From: Platynereis dumerilii
Taxonomy: Eukaryota > Annelida > Polychaeta > Phyllodocida > Nereididae
Direction: 5' to 3'
NCBI GenBank assembly: GCA_026936325.1
Contig: JAPTHN010000018.1
Coordinates: 12,171,658-12,235,657, forward strand
DNA length: 64,000 nt
The notes beneath the pieces were generated by a model. The model had not been told where the DNA came from and ran no database searches. It was given only the letters and a program-made list of their open reading frames with translations. Shown here piece after piece: positions 11,995 through 23,106 of the stretch (positions within the stretch are counted from its first letter, which is position 1; each line of letters opens with the position of its first letter). Position numbers and translations under genes: made by a program.

Positions 11995-12196
11995 TGGATG
12001 GATGTTTTGGGCTTTACGTCCTGTATTTATGCACTTGGTAGGCTAATTAGGACGGGAGGAGGACACGGCAATGAGGCGAAGGATGATTGAAACAGCCGTC
12101 CAACATAGTCCCAGGTGAACCGGCAAGAGCTGGATTCGAACCCTGGACCCAGCGATTGGCAGTCCAGCACGCTACCACTAGACCAACCCTCCCCCC
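11995..12196 (-). mobile_element. tRNA-headed SINE inserted in the Penelope-like element
   Basis: The minus strand has an A-box-like TGGTCTAGTGGTAGCG and a perfect B box GGTTCGAATCC, then a body ending in TGGATGGA-type repeats. It is flanked by a perfect 15-bp target duplication TGTAAAGGTAAAGGA (11,980-11,994 and 12,197-12,211). A second copy lies at 27,218-27,407. The SINE is therefore younger than the Penelope-like copy it splits. Confidence 0.9.
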
Positions 12197-12631
12197 TGTA
12201 AAGGTAAAGGACAAGTCCCCAATAGACATACAGTCTAACCTCATCTACCAGTTCAACTGCCAACAAGACAACTGCAATGCAAAGTACATTGGGGAAACGA
12301 AACATGCTTTGAAGACAAGAGTGAGCCAGCACAGGCGCCCCAGCAGTGGGAATACGTATACATGACTCTGCCATCTACAGCCACAGCCAAGCAAGCCGAC
12401 ACAAAGTGGACATCACAGACTTCAGGGTACCAGATATGATGGAGGATTGGTTTAAAAGAGGGGTAAAGGAAGCCATCTATGAGCATACAGAAAGACCAAC
12501 ACTGAATAAGACAGGAGGATTGCGGTTCAAACTTCCGAACACCTGCGACCGGGCGCTTAAAATTTCTCACATTTTTCATTGACACCTCCAGTTACATCAA
12601 ACAATGAAACTTCCTTGATTTTGCCATTCAC

Positions 12632-12661
12632 CTGATGAAGTCTGCAGGTTGCAGATGAAAC
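12632..12661 (+). ncRNA. Hammerhead-ribozyme-like core at the Penelope-like 3' end
   Basis: CTGATGA (12,632-12,638) is followed by a 6-bp hairpin TCTGCA-GGT-TGCAGA and then GAAAC, the order of conserved hammerhead core boxes around stem II. Penelope-like elements are known to carry hammerhead motifs near their termini. Stems I and III and the cleavage triplet are not clear here, so this is probably a decayed ribozyme. Confidence 0.4.
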
Positions 12662-13126
12662 GTTGTATGTAAGTTGAAAATCTAGTATTATATTTATAAT
12701 TCACATATCTTGGATAACCAACTGCATGAATAATAATACACTTCAATTAGTTACCTGTAGTCAATGAGCTATCTTACATTTGGTGTGTTTAGCAGGGTGT
12801 TTTCTTTGTGGTACAGATTAATTTCATGAGCAACTACATTGGCACTACAACCTATCCCCCACTGGACCAATGTTGGACCTCTCTCAAGTATGGTCTTCGT
12901 CCTGCTGTATTTTAAGGCACTGTTTCTGATGCCTTGGCATTTTTGATGAGGTCACGGTAAGTTTAGCCAGTGCCATTTAACTCCACTGCGGGAGCAGAAC
13001 CCAGGAGGTTGCAACCGAAAGATTTTATCAGACAAAGATGAAAGCATCTTGAGTGTGGTCTTTCAGCTATTTTTGTTGTGTTACTGTGCATGAATTGCTG
13101 TGACTGTTACAAAGGATAAGACATAC

Positions 13127-13384
13127 CCTCAGTTTAGCCATAACTTCTTTGGCAATGGAGTTTGTAGTAATCCAAATTGTTCTCTTTCCTTCTGACTCAT
13201 TGGATGTCCCATGTCTTAGCTGCTCATAAACCACTTGCCCCAGGTCTTCTACCTCTGCCTTATCTTCCAAATCTTCTACCTCTGCCTTATCTTCCAAATC
13301 TTTTTCCTCAGTCTCGTCTTCCAGATCGTTTACCGGATCTTCTCTTTCTGCCCGTGAACTTGCTTTATGACTGGGATACAGAGT
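13127..13384 (-). CDS. Cassette 3 short exon, with acidic insertion
   Basis: 258-nt exon, acceptor TTTCAG, donor GTATGT, 86 residues in phase 0. It starts TLYPSHKASSRAEREDPV and ends IWITTNSIAKEVMAKLR, matching cassette 2. Between them about 32 extra residues are almost all acidic or basic. Part of this is a 27-bp perfect tandem duplication (13,246-13,272 and 13,273-13,299) coding for copies of a VEDLEDKAE-type unit. The insertion is in frame and sits where cassettes 2 and 4 have a short loop. Confidence 0.85.
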
Positions 13385-13697
13385 CTGAAAAATACATGGA
13401 GAATAAAACTCTGAATTCAGTACTTCGTTATCAGTAGTTATACATAACATAAACATAGAAAATGATATATTAGAATTCACAAAAAAACACCAAATATTAA
13501 CTGAAAATGTTTTTCAAAAACAACTGCAAAGTCTGATAGACATTTCTGGGACATTTAGGTAAATATTCCTTTGATTTGTCATAATATAAACTTAAAGATA
13601 TGCCGAATCAATGTGTATGCCCTTCAGTATCATGTCTGTCAATGACACCAACTTCTGCCTTTGCTTTGATGTGCCAGAGGAAGATCTTTATGATTAA

Positions 13698-13722
13698 AGT
13701 ATTGTATTGTATTGTATTGTAT
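13698..13722. repeat. (GTATT)n microsatellite
   Basis: Five units of GTATT/ATTGT. Confidence 0.8.
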
Positions 13723-15640
13723 ATACTATCAGTCATGCACTGCAATGCAGGCACGGAATTTGTGGTGAGCCTTCCGCAATGACACATATATATTGATGTT
13801 TTCACCAAATAAATGACCAAATATTGGCTTTGTTGTGATATAAGTGAGATTTAGGGAATTTTGAATGGCCATTTTGGTAGCCGTATTGGATGTGGTAACA
13901 TAGGGGTTGAATACACAAATCATTAATCACAATATTTGACTTCTCTGAGGTATGTTAACATATTGTATGAAGGTCCAACTCCATATTTTGACCAAATGAT
14001 ACAGGAATTGTGAGTTAGTCAATTTCGTCAGCCATTTTGGCTGCCATATTGGATTATGACCACAAAGGTTGGGCAGACACCTTTAGGAATATGTTTATTG
14101 GCTTTCTTGACCCTTAAAACCTTTATTTTAACCCAAAATTTGAATCTCTAGGCCAAATAGAAGTGGAATTATGGCAAATTTTGAATTTTGGCAGCCATTT
14201 TGGAAAATGGCCGCTGGTGGAGTTAGTTCGAACTTTTGAGAGGGGTACCCTCGCTAAACTTTCTTATTTCTAACCCATCTAACAGAATTTCCATCGAAAA
14301 ATTGAGTCGGAGAAATTGGTCACGGAACTTATGGCACGTTCTTCTACTAAAATTTTTTATGAGGAAAACATTATTTTTTGAATTTTGTTGAAATATTTTT
14401 TTTTAAAAACATACATATTTTCTCTTCAGATGTAAAAATTTTCCTCTAAAATGATTTCACCTGTCCTGTGTTATTCGTCTGTATGTGAGCTTCAAATTGG
14501 TACCAAATAAGTGCCGCCAAAGCGATACAGAGAGCAAATGGTGATAGAAGCATGTTTTTCAGCCCATATTTCCAGATAAAAAGCTAATTTTGGGTAATGC
14601 TGTGACACAAAAGTAAAAAAAGTGTTCTGGTTCGGATTAATATGCATTATCAATAATAACTGGATGAAGCTTAAGAGTAATTTCAAAATTAAAGTGAATT
14701 TGGTGTTAGTTATTGCCTTTTTCAACAAATTGGCCCCAAATTTTGCGGAAAGCTTCATAATGAGCAAAATTTTGATAATGAAACATTGAAACATACTCCA
14801 ACTACTGAAATATTGTGTTGATTATCACTACAAGTAATACTAAAATGATTGCGTTACTCCTTGCAAGAAAACCATGAAAATATGATCAATATTTTCCATA
14901 GCGTTATGCTTGCGATAAAGCCCCTTTTAAGAAATCTTTGTATTTTACCACCAGAAACCAGCTGAAGACCTAGATTACTTGATTGTTTCTCAAAACTACT
15001 CAGATTTTGCAACATTACAAGCCAAATCAGATTTAAAACGGAGCTTTTATTGCTCTGTGGCACTACAAAGTATTCTGAACGTTACGCTTGCGACGGATTC
15101 ACCTACCCTGCCATTCATAAGAATTTTTTTTTAGTGAACGAAATTTTCCACAACCATAAGAAGCTCCAAAATGGATAAGCAGATATAAGACTAGGTCTCA
15201 AGGGCCAAAAGATTCAACTGACACATGTCAAAGGGACAATTGAGCATCGCAGATCAGTAAGCGTCAAATTTGACTAAATTTTTGGAAGTCAACCTTTGAA
15301 TCCAAATAGCTCAATAACGTCAACACAGGCAAATATAGATACTTGATTTGATGGATTTATGAAGCCTGAGGATATAGAGATTCCAAAAAGTGTTGAGAAA
15401 TTGCCTTAGAATATGTTCAAATTTGTAAAACTGAAAGAATTCAAGTGGTCAAAAAGGTTATGTCACGTTTTATTTGTGAAAAAATGCTAGTTTTTCAATG
15501 TAATTCAACTCTATCTCAATAACTATGAGACAGAATGTCATGAAATTTTCAGGAAAGTTGCACAAGAATGTAATTAAAGCAATGGTGTATCATGAAGTTG
15601 GCACATACAGCCATTCTCATATTTTGAGACCCCTATAGAA
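13723..15640. other. Intronic AT-rich sequence, no gene seen
   Basis: Contains repeated phrases such as GCCATTTTGGCTGCCATATTGGA (shortened variants near 13,870, 14,030 and 14,200) and GAGAGGGGTACCCTCGC near 14,240. The latter matches the terminus of the 38.66-kb element, suggesting an unrecognised relic. No coding or RNA feature is supported. Confidence 0.4.
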
Positions 15641-16960
15641 AATATGCTGTGTGGCTCCATTATTTTTGAACTAGACCATAGGCATTTACCTGACAGTGGT
15701 AGGTTCCCGCTGGTGGTTTGGCAACATGTGTCTGCAATAAAATATCTGCAAAGGCTACACTCTCCTGATTGCCCTGCTATTTTAGTTAAGTGTCTAAATC
15801 TACAGAAGCAAATATATAATTCACATAAAGATTGTTGGTATAGAAGATTATAAATGCGTCTCTTTAGAAAAGTATGATATTTTTAACATTAACGATCTCA
15901 GTGTTATTCCAAATGAAATTTATAAACATACTCAGACTAAACTATTGAGCGATATTGCAGACTCTGTTAACAATCCTAAGCTCAGGACATATAAATACAG
16001 AAATGCGTATTGAGCCTTATCTGATATTAGCCTTGCAAAGAATCTTTATCGTTGTATAGCCCGCTTTAGGCTTAGTTCACATAATCTACAGATAGAATTA
16101 GGAAGACACAAAAGACCTTACGTCGAGGCTGACGACTGTAAGTGCAATAATTGTGACATGAACATAGTAGAAGATGAAGAGCACTTCTTGATGGCATGCC
16201 CGAAGTGGCAACAATACAGTCAAAAATTGTTAGATAATGTATCAGGCTTTATCCCTGGGTTTTTTAGTATCTAGTCAAAATCAGCAATTCCTCCAGATAG
16301 TGACAAGCAAAATACTCTATGTAAATGTAGCACTTGGTCATTACCTGAGTTCTTCATTGAGTGATGAGAATACTTGATATACCTTTTTGGTATGACCTTC
16401 GCTAATCTTGGTAGCGGTTGGCAAATTATTGGTACTGTTTCTGCCTTGTATATATATGTACTCCATTTTGTACTATGATTTCATGTATTTTCTGATGTTT
16501 ACGAATAACTGTATATATTTGTCATGACTATCTCTGATGATTACGATAAATTGTTTGTTTGTATATATTTGTTTTGTGTCAACTTCGTACTGTCAATTGT
16601 CTGTGTTGGCTCTATTGATTGGTGCACAACTGGTGCTAACATGAATGTGATTTTCCCTAAGGTGCATAACTAGTGCTAACCATGAATGTGATTTTCCTCA
16701 AGGTGCAAATTAATATGTAGAATCATAGATTTTAAAGTTTGTATATATTTTATCTACGCTATAAAAATTTCATGTTTGCCCTATTATATGTATATGTTAC
16801 TCGATACCGTTAACACTAACTTGAATTTGTTTAATGTGTTACCATTTTATGTAATTATCTGAACTGTCTCTTATAAATTTTAATCTAACCTGTCTATAAT
16901 TATTCTTGGATAACCATATAATATTAAAGTATTTATTATTAAAATGACCATAATATTCAA
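15640..16960 (+). mobile_element. LINE 3' fragment
   Basis: Plus-strand frames encode a typical LINE C-terminus: GRFPLVVWQHVSAIKYLQRL, then YRNAY, LAKNLYRCIARFRLSSHNLQ, and a cysteine/histidine block CKCNNCDMNIVEDEEHFLMA followed by CPKW. The frame contains stops and shifts. A non-coding tail to about 16,960 ends in AT-rich simple sequence. I can call LINE but not the clade. Confidence 0.7.
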
Positions 16961-17192
16961 TAAATATAAGACTATCAATATTATTAGAATATCATAATAG
17001 TGAATACTTTTTTTCCTACTTTTATTCGTAGATGTAGTTACTATTCCTCTTTTGTATATATCTTCTATCTTTGACTACATTATTTATATTTATATTTATT
17101 TATTTATTTTTCTGTATGACACATGTATCTGTATGATATTTAGTTGTCTAATAAAAGTTTATATATATATATATGGAGACAATGTTCACTTA

Positions 17193-18614
17193 CACTGGTC
17201 AACAAAAAAAAATTTCCGTCTGCTACCTGAGGAAAAATACCTCTATAAACCTCATTCGAGCATGCTGATTCCAAATCTGAAATCAGAATTTCTCCAGAAC
17301 GTCACGATTTGGCCAATAATCAGGCGTGAGAGCAATTCGCGTGTAAAAGAAATGCACTCTGCACTGTTGAATACTGGAAAGTAAGCATATCTTAGTATTT
17401 ACATAAGTTATTTCAAGATACTGAAACAATATAAATCCAAAATATTTCAAGATACTGAAACAATATAAATCCAAAATATTTCAATCAGACAGGTCCTGAT
17501 ACAAATATTCGAGTGTGACAGGCTCAAGAAATGGGCAATGTTTTGCAAAATTGTTATTGTTCAATATATTCCCATTTGGAGATATGAAAATGACTAATGT
17601 GCTACTCGTAATGATAAATTATAGTTTCTGAGTGTAAGAAAAACATATCTAAGTAATTTCTTGTGACAATTGGATTTTTTATGAAGAATGTGAAAAAAAT
17701 TGATGGAAAATGAGATGCATTTAATTTGAAATTAAAATGTTCTGGTTGGAAGGGTCAGGTAATGCAGGTATATTCCAAATACCACACTCTAATGCAACTA
17801 CACTGCCCCCAGAGCCAGCCTCAGCCACTGTATAGACCAGCGCCTAGCATTTGACATGGTTTTAACTGTTTTCCATACTGTTTTGCTCAAACCAACAATT
17901 TCTGTCAAAACTAATCAAATCCTGGAGAATTAAATCATCAACTTTGCAACAATTTATGTGGTTCACATAACCCCTTCTTTAATGATGACCAAGCAGTCCC
18001 TTCAGAGTCTGAGCTACGGAGGTGGAGTGTGATTTTACATAACTTTGGGCATATACATTCGCCTGAGCATTTAAGAATGGACATTCAAAATCAGATTGGG
18101 AAAAAACATAAATTTTCCGAACATTTTTTTCATAAAATTTGTTAATATAAAATTATCAATACATTTTTTTTGGCAAAGTAGGCCCTTAGCAGCTCACAAA
18201 TTGGTTTAAATTACTGGCTGTAGCTTCTCATACAAAATTTTCATATCTTGAAATAGTTATAAACCAACCAGAGGTTACTTAGTCAAAATTGCCGATTTCT
18301 GGCACCTCTTACCCTGAATACGTGTAGTTGGAAGGAGTCTGAGTAAACAATTAGGTAATATTTTGATTCAGGATATTGAAATCATCTATAAAAATGCTAT
18401 GAGAATTTCTAAATCTAAATTTTAATAGCTTAGAACACATTTCTTTTACACACAAATTGCTCTCACGCCTGCTTGTTTGCCAAATATTGACATGGTCATA
18501 ACTCAAAATCTAGATGTTCTGGAGAAATTCTGATTGCAGATTTGGAATCAGCATGCTCGAATTAGGTTTATAGAGGTATTTTTCCTCAGGTAGCAAAATC
18601 ATCGTTGACCAGTG
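17193..18614. mobile_element. Harbinger-like non-autonomous transposon, 1.42 kb
   Basis: Both ends carry CACTGGTCAAC and inverted repeats of about 160 bp or more, including TACCTGAGGAAAAATACCTC, ATTCGAGCATGCTGATTCCA and GAATTTCTCCAGAAC. TTA flanks both sides (17,190-17,192 and 18,615-18,617), the 3-bp target duplication expected for PIF/Harbinger. No transposase frame is present. A 36-bp tandem duplication lies at about 17,410-17,480. Confidence 0.75.
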
Positions 18615-19098
18615 TTATAGGTCGTGTAAAAAACGGGTATCAAGGAGCATATTTTTATCAAATTGTTATCCAAACTGCATTGCCTATTTTCTCTAATACA
18701 TCACAGTGAGGGCAAGCAATCCTATAATTCACAGTGTAAGTCGTAATTTTTGTGCAAACATCAATCTTTCTCTTTCTAAACGGCAGCACATCGTAGATTC
18801 ATAAAATTTATGTCTACGACCTTTCCTATTTATTCATTCGATAAGCACATCTTCAATTCTGCATTTATTACGGAATCTATACATCAGTGTTTCTCTCTCA
18901 CTGCCCCTCTAACCAGTGGTACAGGTTAGATTTTCTAATTTTTACGCCTACGACCATTCCCAATCTACTTCACATTCAATTGAGCCATAATAATTTCACT
19001 GCCTGAACATAGTTTACGTGAAGCAACCTCAGTTCCGTTGCAATGCCAATGTCCTTATGGGACATCTAGTAATTATATTGATTTAAACAAAGACCTAC

Positions 19099-19288
19099 CT
19101 GAACCAGCTTCGCATACGAAGGTTCCAGATACAGGTCATCGAGTTTACCAACCAGCCTCTGAATAATGGAAGGTCCTTTCTTGGGGTAAGCGATATTCCC
19201 TTCATCCAAGATTTCCAAAATCTCCTTGGTCTCTTGTTCAATATTTGATCTTGTCAAATGTTGGATCTTGTCTTCCATTATTGTGTAC
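19099..19288 (-). CDS. Cassette 3 medium exon (190 nt)
   Basis: Acceptor ATTCAG, donor GTAGGT, same length and phase as the other medium exons. Encodes 63 residues including RSNIEQETKEILEILDEG, YPKKGPSIIQRLVGKLDDLY and LEPSYAKLVQ. Flanking intron (GAATGAATGATCAAA..., TCTTATTACATTACAT) is conserved with the cassette 2 flank at 8,035-8,090. It stands 13.9 kb from large exon 3 because of the foldback element. Confidence 0.85.
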
Positions 19289-20590
19289 CTGAATGAATGA
19301 TCAAATAGATTGGTCTTATTACATTACATGTTTTTAATTGAAAACTTTCAATATCATAATCTTCACCTCTGTTTGGTTAATGCACTTTTCAGCTTATTTT
19401 GGACGAAACTTATTTGCTCTTAAATGATGCTCAATTAAAGGCATTTGTACAGTTTTACTCCGTATTATCAGCATCAGGAGTCGTCCATTAAAAAATGTCA
19501 AGAGAAAAAAAAAACTTTTGGGGGGGGGGGGGGTCACTACATCTTTTAATAGAAAAAAATGCTATATTTAGCTTAAAATCTGATAAAAACACTAAAATAG
19601 AGGCCGAGGGAAGAATTTAACAGTAGCAGAGCAAATAAGGTGTCAAATGGAAGCAGAGAAATGGCACTATATGTTCCTGGAGGCGCTTTTTTGGATTTTG
19701 GTCTGAGTTTTTTTTTTGCCCATAAAGATGCAAAAAATGGCTCAGTTTCAACTAAAACCCCTTGTAACAGGGATTAAATTTAATAATTCAAAAAAGGCCT
19801 CCAGCATCATATAGTGCTGCTTCTCTACTTTCATTTGATACCTTATTTGCATTTCTACAGTTAAAATACATCCCTCGGCCATTTGTTTAAGTTTTTCTTT
19901 AGATTTCACTGGTCTACAAATTTCTGGAGTCGGTCTGCTTCCGGGATAAAAGTGGCTAAATCTCATTTATATTGATAAGATGAACTGAAAATCAGTTGAA
20001 AACTGTTATGGTTAGCTAATGCATTGAAGATATACAATGACATTGTAATACATCAAAATCCCATCTATTTATTCAATAGATTTAGAGTTTTCGCTTTAAA
20101 ATGATATTTATGTTATGACAAAATTTAAGTTGCAATTAATTATCTGTCAAGAACTGTTAAGAAATATACCTTAAGACATCTGGTGATTGAAAATCATTTT
20201 TAAAAAAAGCTAAAGTATCACTTAAACCCATAAATATCCAATGATTTTGTATCTGAACGACACTTTTTAGCCCATCTATTATATTCAGCAGCTGGGTCAT
20301 GCCTGACACATATCAACATCAGTCATTAAGCATGGATGGGTTCCATTTTCCCTGATATCTTTTCTCTACAATTCCTGGAATTGTGTAATCTGTTCATCAC
20401 TTCCTTCTCCACAGTTCAATGGAAGGAAATCTAGATGGGAACGCAAAAATGGAATCTTCAGCACTTGACATATTTAAGCCAAGAGATCGGTCAGATTTCA
20501 GGAAGTGTTTATTATTAGCTGCATTTAATTATCTGCCTTGCAGTTTCCAAACAACTGGTGCTACTGACTGAAAAGCTTTGCATACGTGTA
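19289..20590. other. Intronic sequence, no gene seen
   Basis: AT-rich, with a G homopolymer at about 19,520-19,532. No exon or mobile-element terminus was recognised. Confidence 0.45.
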
Positions 20591-20597
20591 TTCCTCT

Positions 20598-21020
20598 TCA
20601 ACATGATGTTGATTGCTTAGGGCCAACTGAATCTGTGTTATCATGATCATCAGCTGTGTCCAAAGTGTACTTGATCCTAAAGGGACAGGAATTCATCTCC
20701 ATGTAGTACAGGGCACAGAGCTGATATAATAAGTACTTGGATAATAATCCACTGTCAATTTCTTTACTGTTACTATTCCATATTGCAACTGGGGGAATCA
20801 TATAAAAGTAACAGTAACTGTTGCTACTGTGATATGTTGGTTCTCGCCAAACCATTGGGATTTCAAAGGGCACAGGTTTTCTTTTATTGTTGAGCCACTG
20901 CTGAAGGTTAGTTGCACTTGTCTTACAATGATAGTGTGAAGCCAAAATTTGGTCCTTACCTCCAGCTTTGCAACCAAAGTAATTGTGGTATGCCTTTCTG
21001 ACCACCGTAGTTGAATGTTG
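20598..21020 (-). pseudogene. Remnant of a GxPMVWREPxxH...CYF-type gene
   Basis: The minus strand reads VVRKAYHNYFGCKAGGKDQI, CKTSATNLQQWLNNKRKPVP and FEIPMVWREPTYHSSNSYCY. It resembles a widespread, uncharacterised invertebrate protein module with the pattern PMVWREPxxHxxDCYFC. The expected CYFC is CYFY here, and the conserved downstream block is absent or scrambled. The lack of introns and the position inside a host intron suggest a decayed mobile or retrocopied sequence. Confidence 0.4.
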
Positions 21021-21749
21021 CACTTTCGTGAGGCGAACGTCATTTCGAACAAAAGTAACAGAAGTTATCTGGACTGTTTATACAAATTCCAGGCATATTT
21101 TTTCAATCTTAAATAGAGAATGTGATGCAGCCTACTTGAGATATCTGAAAAATGTGATTTTATAAGCCTTTACATGCAGCTTGTGATGCAAAAGTAAATT
21201 TATGCTCCCTTTCATGGAATTTCTCTACATGGGAACATTTTGTGCACCTCCAAGAGTGAAATTCCAAAAAATAAAAAATGACTCATTGTCAAATCTCAAA
21301 GAAATATTGAAGATGCATGTATTTGAATGTGCAGACAGGCTTTAGGATGGAAATGGTTGCTTGTGGATGAACTATGCTTTCTGATATACTGACGTTTTTG
21401 CCTTATTTTGCATAAATTTCATAATTAGGCACTATACTGTATCTTGGAAACTAGAGCCAATCTGCACTTCTGACAGACCATTTCCTTATTAATGACCTAA
21501 TCCAAGAAAAGTTTCATTACTTTTGTTCCGGAAGCATTTTGCTCATAGACCAGTGTTTTAGGTAAAAATTGCATTTTTTATATTAAAAAATGCAGTGACC
21601 CCCCTTTTCCTTGACGTAATTTCTTGGAATCCTTAGGCCGAAGATTTGGATGAAATATATAGAACTGTCTTTAATGTAGCAGCATTTGAAGGAATAGCAG
21701 TGTAGCCCTCAAAAAGCTAAAAGTGCATTAACCAACCAGAGACTTGTTC

Positions 21750-21888
21750 AGTCTTGTCATGCAATATTCAACTGCCACAACCTGTGTTCTGCACAGCAAA
21801 GAAATTTTAAATGGAAGCAGATATTCAATTGATTCTTTTGAAAGCTTAGACAAAATGGAAAAACAATCAAATCGTAACTTTATCAAAT
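21750..21888. other. Intron segment paralogous to cassette 2
   Basis: Matches 8,150-8,235: shared AACCTGTGTTC, CAGCAAAGAAA-like sequence, GGAAGCAGATATTCAATT, GAAAGCTTAGACAAAAT and CAATCAAATCGTA. The similarity stops where the foldback element begins and resumes after 33,021, defining the insertion site. Confidence 0.75.
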
Positions 21889-22149
21889 CATAATGGGGTT
21901 GTAACGCCACCAATCCACCAGGCGGCACTGTGAGCGATGATACCAGCAGAGAGTTTGTTTACAAGTTGCTTGCTATAGGCAACTGCATGGTTTTCAAGAC
22001 AAAAACTGGCCTACAGACCTTAATTTTCATCCAATTTGCGAATTGAAAAAAGCATCATGGAGGAAACAATATTTCCCAGCACATAGGCTGATTACAATTT
22101 TCCATTCTATAGAAGCTTTTGTGCATTCAGCGAGTAAACTTTGATTTAG

Positions 22150-23104
22150 CTTATTTTTTTTGACAAACTTTTTTTTCAGAGGTTAGAAGTCTACTATAAA
22201 GTTTCAGTAAAAAATATCAAACCTAGCCTATCATCAAGGACTATATTAACAGATTCTAAAAATGTAAAGAAAAGTTTTCAGAGTCCAATAGAAACTGATC
22301 TATGATGAGATACATTTCAACATGCACAAACTCTGTTATGACGTCAGAATGCCAATTTTCGAACTTTTTTTGAGACAAACTTGTTTTCAGAGCTTTAAAG
22401 TCTGCTATAAAGTTTAAAAAAAATAGTTCGAACCCAATCAATCATCAAGGACTGTCTTTGTAGATTCTAAAAATGTAAATATTATATTTTGAGACTCTAT
22501 TAGTAGCAGGTTTATGACAAGATATGTTTCAATACGCACAGACTGAGCTATAATGCCCTAATGCCTATTTTCAAGAAAATTCGTGTTTCAGAGCTTTAAA
22601 GTCTGCTATAAAGTTTGGGGAAAATGTCAAACCCTATCAATCATCAAGGACTGTATTTTCAGATTCTAAAAATGCGAAAATTTGATTTTTAGAGTCCAAT
22701 GGTTACAGATGTATGACAAGATATTCGAAATGGGCAGACTGATCTATGATGCCAGAATGCCTATTTTCAGCAAAATTTGTGTTTTCAGAGCTTTAAAGTC
22801 TGCTATAAAGTTTTAGTAAACAATGTCAAGCCTAGCCTATCATCAAGGACTACATTAACAGATTCTAAAGTGTAAAAAAAAGTTTTCAGAGTCCAATAGA
22901 AACTGATCTATGATGAGATACATTTCAGCATGCACAACCTCTATCATGACGTCAGAATGCCAATTTTCGACCTTTTTTTGAGACAAACTTGTTTTCAGAG
23001 CTTTAAAGTCTGATATAAAGTTTGCAAAAAAAAGTCAAACCCTATCAATCATCAAGGAATGTATTTTCAGATTCTAAAATTGCAAAATTTTGATTTTCAG
23101 AGTC
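22150..23104 (+). repeat. ~205-bp satellite array, left arm part 1
   Basis: Five units beginning TTTTCAGAGCTTTAAAGTCT recur near 22,172, 22,384, 22,586, 22,783 and 22,992. Each continues with GCTATAAAGTTT, CAATCATCAAGGACT, TTCAGATTCTAAAAATG, GAGTCCAATGG and CAGAATGCCTATTTTC. Interrupted at 23,105 by a MITE/hAT nest and resumed at 26,190. Confidence 0.9.
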
Positions 23105-23106
23105 TA

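Larger units (their letters stand above)
11390..12730 (+). mobile_element. Penelope-like retroelement, 5'-truncated and degraded
   Basis: The plus strand encodes the C-terminal part of a Penelope-like reverse transcriptase: LWLRYVDDTCIIVKK (the YVDD catalytic box), NTLPFLDCLLQV, HTKVYRKATHTDQYLAFDSN and HKLGVIRTLQYRANSIVSD. A GIY-YIG endonuclease follows, with CNAKYIGETKHALKTRVSQH and, downstream, MMEDWFKRGVKEAIYEHTER. The block order RT then GIY-YIG is diagnostic. The copy lacks most of the RT and is split by a 202-bp SINE, with reading-frame loss between the two parts. It lies in the intron between short exon 3 and microexon 2. Confidence 0.85.

Noticed and set aside
12027-12374. Minus-strand open frames across the SINE and endonuclease remnant
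   Set aside because: They run across the boundary of two unrelated elements and have no motif.
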